From positions 1,364,001 through 1,428,000 of the forward strand of contig NZ_JAFIBI010000001.1 of the NCBI RefSeq assembly GCF_017832975.1: a DNA stretch of 64,000 nucleotides. Direction: 5' to 3'. Position 1 is the first letter of the stretch. Every line of letters begins with the position of its first letter. The translations under genes were made by a program, and so were the position numbers. Shown here piece by piece: positions 8,716-16,652 of the stretch. The stretch is from Arthrobacter sp. PvP023 (GTDB taxonomy: Bacteria > Actinomycetota > Actinomycetes > Actinomycetales > Micrococcaceae). The notes under the pieces are model-generated. The model was given only the letters and a program-made list of their open reading frames with translations. It searched no databases and was not told where the DNA came from.

Positions 8716-9279
8716 TCACCAGGTTTGGAAATAGCCGTCGTATGCCTGGCATTCCGATATGTTGCAGACGTTGTCCCCCGCGACGGTGGGTTCGTAGTAA
8801 TGGAACCCGGACAGGAACCCAAAATTGAACCAACGGATCACGATGATTGCCCGGTAGTAGCCCGGATCAACTGGACCCATTATCGGGGAGCTGATTTTCA
8901 CCGCGTCCTGGCCTGCAGGTATGTACGCCGTCACTGTCTGGCTGGTCGAAGGCGTCCATGAGGAGGATATGTACTTCTGGATAATGATCTCGACATCCAC
9001 GCGCTCGGCCTGGTCGCCCGCCACACTGGCGCTCCTCCCTGCGACAACTTCGGGTGGAACGAGCGGCCTCCACGGAAGATTCGATCCAAAGGTGCTGTGC
9101 ACATAGAGCGGGGCTGTGACCCACGAAGGGCCGCTTGTCCCTCCCGGCGTGGCTGCATATGCGTTGGCCGGTGCAGCATTCGGGTTGAACAAGATACCGG
9201 CTACGGCGATGAGGCATCCAATCAGCGGCATCGTTGCCACTCGTTGCCAAACTCGATTTCTGTGACCTGGGGCAGTCAT
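8716..9279 (-). CDS. Small secreted protein of unknown function
   Basis: 187 aa. The ATG at 9279 is chosen because AGGAAG lies 8 nt upstream and the protein then begins with a basic N-terminus and a hydrophobic core (MPLIGCLIAVAGILF) ending near ANAYAATPGG, a Sec-type signal peptide. The mature ~145 residues look beta-rich, with several aromatic residues and two cysteines close to the C-terminus (NVCNISEC) that could form a disulfide. No family was recognised. The frame continues far upstream of 9279 but that part is compositionally poor and overlaps the divergent gene. Confidence 0.7.
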   Translation of the reverse strand: MTAPGHRNRVWQRVATMPLIGCLIAVAGILFNPNAAPANAYAATPGGTSGPSWVTAPLYVHSTFGSNLPWRPLVPPEVVAGRSASVAGDQAERVDVEIIIQKYISSSWTPSTSQTVTAYIPAGQDAVKISSPIMGPVDPGYYRAIIVIRWFNFGFLSGFHYYEPTVAGDNVCNISECQAYDGYFQTW

Positions 9280-9642
9280 CTCTGACTTCCTATCTAAAAC
9301 ACACCTCAATAGGATGTGCGGCCCGGCCCATGTCAACCCAGGTTTGATGCATTGAACGCGGAGCTGCGGACGTCCAAAGGACGGATTTTCTGTGGTTGAC
9401 CATAGGTCCGGAACGGAAGCCGGGCTTGCGGTCAATATAGCAGCGCTGGAATCGCGACGGAATAGGGTGCAGGTCCAGGCCCGACAGACCGCACTACCCG
9501 ACGGCACAGTCCCATTCAACTGTCCGTGCCGTTCATAACGGAACTCCTTCCGCATGTGACGCATAGTGTTGCGTAGGTCACATCCCGCCCATAGGCTGAT
9601 GGCGGTCGCAGCGTCGCGGCCATGCAGGAATAGGGGAATCAC
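9280..9642. other. Divergent intergenic region
   Basis: Separates the secreted protein (minus) from the STAS-like gene (plus). It contains the 30-bp inverted repeat at 9554-9583 and no convincing gene of its own. Confidence 0.5.
9554..9583. promoter_or_regulatory. Inverted repeat, possible operator
   Basis: ATGTGAC and GTCACAT arms bound a 30-bp interrupted palindrome, with additional inner symmetry (GCA/TGC). It lies 60 bp before the STAS-like gene start. Regulator unknown; the arms are CRP-like (TGTGA/TCACA) but the spacing is wider than the usual CRP site. Confidence 0.4.
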
Positions 9643-9987
9643 TTGAACGACAAGCTCAAGGTTTTGGTTAAGCTCGACCTCGATTGCGGGGAAGCAGAAG
9701 TAGCAGCCCAAGGGCATGTGACGGCGAAAAGCCTCCAGGCACTGTATGTGGTTGTGAAGAGGGCAAATCATTTGAAGGAGGGACTCCACCTGGTGGTGGA
9801 TGTGAGTCACGCACGTGTTGAGCCGGCTGCAATGGAGCAGCTGCAGGCATGTTCTGAATCCCACCACCTGCCGGCGTCGATTGATCCGCTCCAGTCGGAA
9901 TGCAACATCAGTGTCTTGGCCCCCGCGCAGGCGGGTACGCACGCGGCAACCCGGGTCAGGAACAGGGCCATGAGCCTGGCCGCCTAA
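9643..9987 (+). CDS. Small STAS-like domain protein
   Basis: 114 aa from a TTG start preceded by AGGGGA. The N-terminal half (KVLVKLDLDCGEAEVAAQG, then an alpha helix, then GLHLVVDVSHARVEPAAMEQL) has the alternating beta-alpha pattern of STAS proteins, with the DVS.A segment where anti-anti-sigma factors carry their phospho-acceptor serine. The assignment is by pattern only. No anti-sigma kinase is adjacent, so partners cannot be named. A short hairpin (9998-10013) follows the gene. Confidence 0.55.
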   Translation: MNDKLKVLVKLDLDCGEAEVAAQGHVTAKSLQALYVVVKRANHLKEGLHLVVDVSHARVEPAAMEQLQACSESHHLPASIDPLQSECNISVLAPAQAGTHAATRVRNRAMSLAA

Positions 9988-10108
9988 GCGGCAGGCATAC
10001 TTCGGCAGAAGTACGACGGCGGAACCCGCCACCTAGCACCACTCACCAGCCACCTGTGTAGGCACCTAAACGCCTGCAGATGGTCACGGAACGGGGTGCG
10101 GGCGCCCT

Positions 10109-11224
10109 TCAGTTACCGCCTTCAAGGCCGTTGGCTGCCACGTAGTCCGCCAGGGTGCCGTTGGCGAGTGCCGCGGACACGGCGCCTATCGCATCGGGGT
10201 TCTGGAACACGATTGACTGGCCGTCGGTGCTAAAGCCGAAGCCGCCGTCGGGCAACCGGAAGAAGATGGCGTCCTCGGGACCGACGTCGCGCAGGCTGAA
10301 ACCTAGCCGCCACATGTCGTCCAGGGTAAGGCCCTGGTCGATGATCAAGTGCGGGCGCACAGCTTGGATGACTCCCACCACGGTGTTCGGGTTGGTGAGT
10401 GTGCCGGCACTCATGAACTTGCCCACGAGTGACTTCAGGAATGTCTGCTGGTTGCGGATGCGCTGGAAGTCGCCGTCGGCAAAGGCGTAGCGCTCGCGGA
10501 CGAATTCCAGGGCCTGGTCACCGGTGAGCCGGTTGATGCCCGGGGTGAAGGTGTGGCCGGAGTCGTGGGTGGAGGTGAACGGAAGGGTGACGTTGACGTC
10601 AACGCCGCCCAGTGCGTCGGTGGCGCGTTTGAAGCCCGCGAAGTCCGTCATGACGGTGTGGTCGATGTGCGTGTTGAACAGCGACTCCACGGTCCGGACC
10701 ATCAGGGGAATTCCGCCGAGTTCCAGTCCGGCGTTTATTTTGGCTTCGCCGTGGTCGGGGATGTTCACCCACGTGTCGCGCATGATGGAGATGCCGTAGA
10801 TCTTCTGCCGGTCTGCCGGAATGTGGATCAGCATGAGGACGTCGGCGCGCTGGTCCGCGGGTGTTCCCGCGGCGGCCTGGGCTTCTTCCGCGCGCGAGTC
10901 GCCGCGGCTGTCGCTGCCCATCAGCAGGATGTTCATGGCAGCCGGCGGCGGTTCCTGCGTCGGGGACTGCGCCGGCTCGGACGGTGACGGGGTGGCGGTG
11001 CCGCCTTCCGCCGTCGTGGTTCCGCTGGCGGTGGGGGCGGGCTGTCCGCCGCGTCCCAACTGTGAGAAGGCGTAGGCCGTGCTGCCCAGGGCGATCACCA
11101 GGACCATCGCCAGGACCGCTTTGAGCCAGATGGGCTGCCGGCGCAGCCAGGCAGGGAGCCATGCGAAGTTTCCCTGCGGCGGCCTGCTTTCAGCCGCTCC
11201 TTCCGGATCAGACTGGTTGTCCAT
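10109..11224 (-). CDS. LytR-CpsA-Psr (LCP) family cell-wall glycopolymer ligase
   Basis: 371 aa: cytoplasmic N-terminus, one membrane segment (~35-55, WLKAVLAMVLVIALGSTAYAF), a Thr/Ser/Pro linker, then the LCP domain. Characteristic blocks are ILLMGSDSRGD, RADVLMLIHIP, ISIMRDTWVNIPDHGEAKINAG and a later RERYAFADGDFQRIRNQQ. LCP proteins transfer lipid-linked polysaccharides to peptidoglycan outside the cell. With the distant polysaccharide locus (47-64 kb) it could attach that polymer, but this is inference. The LMW tyrosine phosphatase lies immediately upstream on the same strand. Confidence 0.9.
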   Translation of the reverse strand: MDNQSDPEGAAESRPPQGNFAWLPAWLRRQPIWLKAVLAMVLVIALGSTAYAFSQLGRGGQPAPTASGTTTAEGGTATPSPSEPAQSPTQEPPPAAMNILLMGSDSRGDSRAEEAQAAAGTPADQRADVLMLIHIPADRQKIYGISIMRDTWVNIPDHGEAKINAGLELGGIPLMVRTVESLFNTHIDHTVMTDFAGFKRATDALGGVDVNVTLPFTSTHDSGHTFTPGINRLTGDQALEFVRERYAFADGDFQRIRNQQTFLKSLVGKFMSAGTLTNPNTVVGVIQAVRPHLIIDQGLTLDDMWRLGFSLRDVGPEDAIFFRLPDGGFGFSTDGQSIVFQNPDAIGAVSAALANGTLADYVAANGLEGGN

Positions 11225-11276
11225 AACCGGACGCTACCACCGCTGAGGCGTTAAAGAACGACGCCGAAGGTCCTGT

Positions 11277-11915
11277 TTATGCGGGCGTGTTGAGCCGGGC
11301 GTAGCGGAGGATGGTGAGGAGGGCGGGGGCCAGCTCGTCTTCCATCTGGCGGTACACCTCGGGGCCCCGTTTGTAGGGGTCGATCACTTCGTTGTCCGCG
11401 CTCTCCGCCGCCAGGGCGAGGTGCCTCACGGAGGCGAGGCGGGCGGGCAGGCCGCGCCACATCGCACCGGCGTCGGACGGTGTCTCGGCGGACGCCTTTT
11501 CGGCGGGTGCCGTGCCGGTGGCTACGCCTGCGGCGTCGCGTTCCTCCAGGGCTTCGAGCATGCGCGCGAATTCGCGGATGGTGAAGGTGCGCTTGAGCAG
11601 GGAGGCGTCCAGCTGCAGCACCTCGCCGCGGTGCTTGGAGGTCATGGTCAGCACGATGTCCGTGTCCCGGAGTATCTTTGGGGTCAGCTGCCGGGCGGCG
11701 AAACCCTTGTCCGTGCCGCCGTACATGTTCACGATGTCGGCAGAGAGCGGCTGAATGGGGCTGCCCACCATGGCGCGGGTACCGGCGCTCCGTACGTCGA
11801 AGCCGCCGGGCAGGACCTGGTCCAGGCCGGCCTGCAGCAGGCGTTCGGCCACGGGGGAGCGGCAGATGTTTCCCGTGCAGACGGTGAGGATCCGAACGGG
11901 CGTTGGCGATTCCAC
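11277..11915 (-). CDS. Low-molecular-weight protein-tyrosine phosphatase
   Basis: 212 aa from the GTG at 11915, chosen because GGAAAG precedes it by ~8 nt and it puts the catalytic loop near the N-terminus as usual; an ATG at 11993 would add 26 residues. The P-loop CTGNICRS (Cys13) and the distal VIDPYKRG with the general-acid Asp define the family. An inserted Ala/Glu-rich segment makes it longer than the ~150-residue norm. Such enzymes reverse autophosphorylation of BY-kinases in capsule systems, and two BY-kinases occur in this window at 29.6 and 33.0 kb. Confidence 0.85.
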   Translation of the reverse strand: MESPTPVRILTVCTGNICRSPVAERLLQAGLDQVLPGGFDVRSAGTRAMVGSPIQPLSADIVNMYGGTDKGFAARQLTPKILRDTDIVLTMTSKHRGEVLQLDASLLKRTFTIREFARMLEALEERDAAGVATGTAPAEKASAETPSDAGAMWRGLPARLASVRHLALAAESADNEVIDPYKRGPEVYRQMEDELAPALLTILRYARLNTPA

Positions 11916-12138
11916 GGTGAGGGCTCTTTCCGGAGTTGCTGTCAGATCGGTGCGATGCCTGACGTTCAATTTAACACGCTCCGCACTTCGCATCCTGCGG
12001 TGAACCGCGGTGGCGGATGTATGTATCGTTCTGCCTGGGCCTGGAGAGGGTTGTCGGCGTTTCCTGAACCCATGTTGCTAATTAGTCCAAATGCGTGATA
12101 ATGAACTACCGCAATGAGGCGGTCGCGAGGAGGACACC

Positions 12139-13365
12139 ATGGAGCCATACAGGAACGGCCGGTCGCTTCGAAAATTTGCAGCTACGTTCGCGGCCACAGC
12201 GATACTCGTCACAGGATGCCAGTCCGGCAACACCGCCACCCCTCCGGACACGACCGGCCCTTCAGGAACCAGCACGGCTACCGGTGCCGCCACGGACATT
12301 CCCCACCACAAAGACGGTGGGCTCACTATGGCCGATTCCCTGCCTCACGGGGCCGAACATCCGGTGGATATGACTCCGCAACAGATGTATGCACTCGGTG
12401 AACAGTCGGTGTTCTCGATCGAGGGCCGCCGTCCGGACGATTTCGTCGGCTTTGGTACAGGGTTCCTCGTGGACAAGGACGGCGCCATGGGCGTCACCAA
12501 CGCCCACGTGGTGGAGGGCCTCACGGCGATTTCCGGCCGCTTCAGCGGCGGCCAGAAACTGGCACTGCATGTCATCGGTGCTGACCCCTGCAGTGATGTT
12601 GCGGTGGTCCACTTCTCAACCCCGCTGCCGGAGAAAGCAGAGGCCCTCATTGTGGGCAACTCGGGTGACGTGAAACCCGGGGACACCGTGACTGTCCTCG
12701 GCTTCCCAGCCCCCCCGACCAAGAGCCCGTCGGAGCAGAAGATGCTCATTACCTCTGGCCTGGTCAACGCAACAAAGGTACCCGCCCGGCCCGAGGGATT
12801 GCCAGAGTACAAGGACACCATCCAGCACGGGGCCACGGTCAACCTCGGAAATTCGGGTGGGCCGCTGCTTGATCACCATGGCCGGCTGGTGGGCATAAAC
12901 ACCCTGATCAACTTCGGGTCGCTCAACGCTCCGGCGCAGGGGCAGTTCTATTCAATAGCAATCGACTCGGCCAAGCAGGAAATCGTGGACAAACTGCTGA
13001 AGGGTGAGTCCCCCAACAACATGGGGTGGTCGGTTGAGGAGTACTACCCCGGATATTTCAAGGCCCTGGATGCCACCAAAGGCCCGGCGCTGGACGAGAA
13101 ACTGTCGCGCGGGGGAATCAACGGGGGCCTGTACGTCAAGTCAGTCGTCCCGGGATCCGGCGCCAGCAAGGTAGGGATCAAGGCTGGGATGATGCTGACC
13201 AAGCTGCAGAATACGTCCACGAACACAGTCGCCGAGATGTGCGCTATTTCCGAGTCGGTCCTCCCCGGTTCCACCGCCGAGATAGAGGGACTTTATCTGC
13301 TGTCCGATTCCGAGCGTTTCAGCACACCGTTCAGGGTGCAGTTCCCCGTTCCTGGCAAGCACTGA
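12139..13365 (+). CDS. HtrA/DegP-like trypsin-family serine protease lipoprotein with PDZ domain
   Basis: 408 aa with a strong ribosome site (GAGGAGG). A lipoprotein signal ends at LVTGC (Cys27), so the protein is anchored outside the membrane. The protease domain shows His123 (TNAHVV), Asp153 (SDVAVVHF) and Ser239 (GNSGGPLL). A PDZ-like region follows (~330-400: GLYVKSVVPGSGASKVGIKAGMMLTK in part). The family degrades or processes misfolded envelope proteins. It is divergent from the LMW-PTP gene and convergent with the Hsp70-like gene. Confidence 0.88.
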   Translation: MEPYRNGRSLRKFAATFAATAILVTGCQSGNTATPPDTTGPSGTSTATGAATDIPHHKDGGLTMADSLPHGAEHPVDMTPQQMYALGEQSVFSIEGRRPDDFVGFGTGFLVDKDGAMGVTNAHVVEGLTAISGRFSGGQKLALHVIGADPCSDVAVVHFSTPLPEKAEALIVGNSGDVKPGDTVTVLGFPAPPTKSPSEQKMLITSGLVNATKVPARPEGLPEYKDTIQHGATVNLGNSGGPLLDHHGRLVGINTLINFGSLNAPAQGQFYSIAIDSAKQEIVDKLLKGESPNNMGWSVEEYYPGYFKALDATKGPALDEKLSRGGINGGLYVKSVVPGSGASKVGIKAGMMLTKLQNTSTNTVAEMCAISESVLPGSTAEIEGLYLLSDSERFSTPFRVQFPVPGKH

Positions 13366-13382
13366 TCGGCTCTCCCCGTGTC

Positions 13383-13415
13383 AGGCGTCCGGCCGGGCAA
13401 TCCCGGCGGGCGCCT
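13383..13415. terminator. GC-rich hairpin between convergent genes
   Basis: AGGCGTCCGGCCGGG and CCCGGCGGGCGCCT form a stem with one bulge around a short CAAT loop, without a U-tract. It would serve the HtrA-like gene and the end of the Hsp70 operon. Confidence 0.5.
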
Positions 13416-13418
13416 CTC

Positions 13419-15251
13419 TCACTGCGGCAGCGCCTTCCACCACTCGAGAAGCGCCGGCACATCCGCGCCCGTGGAGTCTGCCCTGACCTCCAAAAGCCTT
13501 TCCGCATCATTCCAGATCAGATAATTCGTGCCGTCTTTCGAAGCGCCCAGGATCCGTCCCCTTACCGTCTTGCCATCTCCGCCGACCCAGTCCTGCCATG
13601 CGGGCGGAACGGCAACCGAGCGTTCGGCGGCGCCGTATTCGTTGACCACACCGTCAAATGCCTTATTTAGTGCGCCCACTGACGAGTATCCATAAACATT
13701 GATGGTGGGGCGTTCGGAGGAGTTGAACGAACTGCCGGCCGGCAAATTGCAGTTGAGCCCTGAGCTGGCCAGTTCAAGGGATTTGATGGCGGTGCAGCTA
13801 TCCGGGTCCACCAGCCGCCGGTCAACGGCCGTGGTGAGCAGGCTGCATTCGCCATCGGACAATCGTGCTCGTTCCTCGCCCGCGCACAGCCTGGACGCCC
13901 GCTGCGGAGTTCCGGAAGTCGAAGTGGTCGGCGGCGGCGTTGGCATAATACGCCCAGTGGCCAGCGCAATGGTGCCTATGAGCAGGAGGGCCGCCGCGCC
14001 CGCGCTGCCTCCAATCCAGACCTTCCTTTGAACCCTTTGAACCCGCCATGGCTTTCTGCCTTCTCGCCTGGCGGCTGGAGCATCGGCAACCAGCGGCTCG
14101 ACGACGGCAATCGGCTGCTCGACGGCAGCGGCCGGTTGTTCGACGGCGGCGGCCCGGCCGCTGGGAGCAGGTGCCTGCAACGCTCCGATGCTGGTGATTT
14201 GTTTGGGGTCTCCCATTAGCCCCAGTTTCATCGGCAGGATTTCGCCGAGGGTGGCCTGCAGCGCAGGTATGTGGCTTGAGCCGCCCGTGAGGTAGACGCG
14301 GTGAAGTTGCTGCGCGGACGGAAGTGCTTCCTGGATCACCCGTTGAACCAATTCCACGGCCCGGCGTATCTGACCATCAATAAGCTGCTCGAATTCCCCG
14401 CGCGTGGCGGTGCAGACCCATTCGTGGTCCCCGGAGCGCACTCCTATCGGCGCGGACCCGTGGTAACTCAAGGCGTGTTTCGCTTCGCGTACCTGGTCCC
14501 GCAGAACTGCCCGGTCAGCACTGGCGCGCTCGGATTTCAGGCTTTGAAGCAGCTCGGTCTTGCCCTCAGCGGCAAGCTGTGCGTAAACCCAGTTCTCCAG
14601 CTGCGCGTCGAAGTCATGGCCGCCGAGGGGATCGATGCCCCCGGAGGCCACGACGCGGAACAACGGACCGGCGGGTGTCTGCGCAAGTTCCAGCACGGCG
14701 GCGTCGCAGGTGCCGCCGCCGAAGTCCAGCACTGCCACGTGGGCGCCGAGGTCCACGTCCGAACCTGCCGCGTAATGCCATCCTGCCGCCACCGGCTCGG
14801 GCAACAGGACAATGTTCTGCTCCGGTATGCCTGCTTTGAGCGCCGCTGCCGTCAGGCGCCACTTCATGTACTCGTCCCACGCCTCCGGATGGGTCAGGAC
14901 CACCTGGGACGGTGAGTCGCCACCCACGAATCGGGTGGCCTGGCGTGCCACGAATCCGATGACCGCAGCGACGAGGTCCACGGGGTCGAATACGGAGCCG
15001 CCCAGGACCACGGCGTCTTCGCCCAGCCGCCGCTTCGGCGTCGGTTCGAATGCAGAGGGGTAGATTCCTGAGATTTGAAGGGCTGCATCACCGGTGAGGA
15101 TTTCGCCGTTGTACGCGGCCACGCACGATGGAATTGCGTCGGAGCGGGCGCCGAGCCGGAGGACATGCACGCCCCCGCCACCCCGGACCACGGCGGCCGC
15201 CGTATTCGACGTTCCGAAGTCGATGGCCAAGCGCCAAGGGATTCCCTCCAT
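13419..15251 (-). CDS. Hsp70/actin-fold ATPase fused to a membrane anchor and an extracytoplasmic domain
   Basis: 610 aa from the ATG at 15251, which has GGAAGGAG upstream. Hsp70-type nucleotide motifs are AIDFGTSNTA (phosphate 1, ~9-18), VLDFGGGTCD (phosphate 2, ~174-183) and VYLTGGSSHIP (adenosine, ~319-329). There is no classical substrate-binding domain. An Ala/Pro/Glu linker and a basic stretch lead to one membrane helix at ~411-432, then a ~170-residue outside domain with cysteines at ~456, 469, 486 and 501. That domain resembles the next lipoprotein (LSDGECSLL versus LSAGECGLV). The gene is last in an operon starting near 20114. Confidence 0.85.
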   Translation of the reverse strand: MEGIPWRLAIDFGTSNTAAAVVRGGGGVHVLRLGARSDAIPSCVAAYNGEILTGDAALQISGIYPSAFEPTPKRRLGEDAVVLGGSVFDPVDLVAAVIGFVARQATRFVGGDSPSQVVLTHPEAWDEYMKWRLTAAALKAGIPEQNIVLLPEPVAAGWHYAAGSDVDLGAHVAVLDFGGGTCDAAVLELAQTPAGPLFRVVASGGIDPLGGHDFDAQLENWVYAQLAAEGKTELLQSLKSERASADRAVLRDQVREAKHALSYHGSAPIGVRSGDHEWVCTATRGEFEQLIDGQIRRAVELVQRVIQEALPSAQQLHRVYLTGGSSHIPALQATLGEILPMKLGLMGDPKQITSIGALQAPAPSGRAAAVEQPAAAVEQPIAVVEPLVADAPAARREGRKPWRVQRVQRKVWIGGSAGAAALLLIGTIALATGRIMPTPPPTTSTSGTPQRASRLCAGEERARLSDGECSLLTTAVDRRLVDPDSCTAIKSLELASSGLNCNLPAGSSFNSSERPTINVYGYSSVGALNKAFDGVVNEYGAAERSVAVPPAWQDWVGGDGKTVRGRILGASKDGTNYLIWNDAERLLEVRADSTGADVPALLEWWKALPQ

Positions 15252-15297
15252 GATGGCTCCTTCCTGCGTTCTCGTTGGGCGGGGACGCACAGACTCC

Positions 15298-15948
15298 CTA
15301 CTTATTGCCTTTGCCCCACCAGCTGTAGAGCGTTTTCACATCCGTGGTGCTGGATTCCGCTGAAATCCATGTGAGTTCAGTCCAGTCAGTCCAGATGAAC
15401 AGTGATTCTCCGTCCAGTACCTGGCTCAGCAATTGGCCCCGGTGTACGTCTGGAGGATCAGCCGGGAATCCCCAGTAGCCGGCGGCCGGCGGATACTGGA
15501 CGTCGCCTTCCTTGATGCCTCGGCCCGTTGCGTAGGAACTGAAGCCGTCCTTGAGCGACTGGAGGTTCGCGAACCCGAAAACGTACACGTTTGGTTCCTG
15601 GCCCACGGGGAAGATGCCCATGCCGCGTGCCCGGCACTCCACTGCCGCTGTGGCGCCGCCTTGGGGTGCGTACGTGCCGCACGTGCCCACATTCAGGAGC
15701 CCCAGATTGGCTGAATTGACCAGACCGCATTCTCCTGCCGAGAGCTCTGGCCTCTCGTACCCGCCGCAGACCCGTGGAGCCGCCTTCGTGGTGCGGGGTG
15801 AGGCCGGCTCCCCGGGAGTCTGCGTTGGGGATGAGGTTTCCGTTGTGGGCGCGGTTGGTGCGCCGGGCGGCTGCCCGCCGGCGGGCGCGCAACCGGCAAG
15901 CGAAACGGAGGCGGCCAGTGCCGCGCAGCGGACGGAGCGTCGGGGCAT
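15298..15948 (-). CDS. Lipoprotein paralogous to the Hsp70-fusion ectodomain
   Basis: 216 aa. The signal peptide ends in the lipobox SLAGC (Cys20), followed by a Pro/Thr/Ser linker. The C-terminal ~150 residues align with the outside domain of the neighbouring Hsp70 fusion: CGGYERPELSAGECGL against CAGEERARLSDGECSL, PNVYVFGFANLQSLKDGF against a similar INVYGYSSVGALNKAF block, and a shared final Trp-rich helix. Family unknown. The pair suggests two forms of one sensor or binding module, one tethered by lipid and one linked to a cytoplasmic ATPase. Confidence 0.75.
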   Translation of the reverse strand: MPRRSVRCAALAASVSLAGCAPAGGQPPGAPTAPTTETSSPTQTPGEPASPRTTKAAPRVCGGYERPELSAGECGLVNSANLGLLNVGTCGTYAPQGGATAAVECRARGMGIFPVGQEPNVYVFGFANLQSLKDGFSSYATGRGIKEGDVQYPPAAGYWGFPADPPDVHRGQLLSQVLDGESLFIWTDWTELTWISAESSTTDVKTLYSWWGKGNK

Positions 15949-15951
15949 GTT

Positions 15952-16632
15952 CTACTCCTTGTAAACTTCGACGTCGGCGAGGCGCAGGACCCCGTCGTCT
16001 GAACGCCAACCGGGTCTGAGTACCCGGACGATCCGGAGTGCCAGGCTCGACGACGGGGCTGTGACGCCGGCAACGCCGTTGTGCAGCCGGATGTCAAAGG
16101 GATCTCCGGGGTGCGGGGTGATCGGAGTGACTCCCACGGCTCGGAGGGACTTTTGGATATGGGCCCGGACCACCTCACTTGCGGAGAGGTCGTAAGTTCC
16201 GATAAATGCTTGCAGCAGGGTTTCGTAAGCCGGAGCGAGGCCCCTGGGGTCCAAGCCGGGTCCCGGACCCGCCAGGACAGTCTCACCGTCATAAGCCGGG
16301 TTGGCGCCCCGGGCCATCCGGACCAGGACCAACCCGAGCAAAACAACCGTCAGCAGAAGGATTGCGATTGCGACCACTGCCCACAAGGGCAAATTGGCTA
16401 GCTGCAGGTCTGTGGCTGGCGTGCCGGGGTCCGGGCCGGAGGCACCTGTCGGCGTCACTTGGGGTTGCTGCTCCACCGGCTGAGTAGGCGCGACTGGCAG
16501 AGTAGGCGCCACCGGCTGCCGCTGTTCAACCGGTCCGGAAGGGACGGCCGCCTGGCTGGGCAGGCACAGTGCCCCGCCGTCCGGCGCAGGGTTCCCCGTG
16601 CAGGGCTGGGGTGCAACGCCGGTGGCGGTCAC
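15952..16632 (-). CDS. Bitopic membrane protein with Pro-rich region, unknown function
   Basis: 226 aa from a GTG at 16632. A Pro/Gln/Val-rich N-terminal ~75 residues (repeats of QPVAPT type) leads to one membrane helix at ~86-107 (WAVVAIAILLLTVVLLGLVLV) and a ~115-residue domain containing YDLSASEVVRAHIQKSLRAV and HPGDPFDIRLH. No family recognised. Its start is 20 nt after the stop of the C39-like gene and its stop is 3 nt before the lipoprotein start, so all are likely co-translated. Confidence 0.7.
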   Translation of the reverse strand: MTATGVAPQPCTGNPAPDGGALCLPSQAAVPSGPVEQRQPVAPTLPVAPTQPVEQQPQVTPTGASGPDPGTPATDLQLANLPLWAVVAIAILLLTVVLLGLVLVRMARGANPAYDGETVLAGPGPGLDPRGLAPAYETLLQAFIGTYDLSASEVVRAHIQKSLRAVGVTPITPHPGDPFDIRLHNGVAGVTAPSSSLALRIVRVLRPGWRSDDGVLRLADVEVYKE

Positions 16633-16652
16633 TGCCTACGTCACCATGCCGC

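Noticed and set aside
9280..10032. Long N-terminal extension of the secreted protein
   Set aside because: The extension overlaps the STAS-like gene and hides a good signal peptide with its own ribosome site at 9279.
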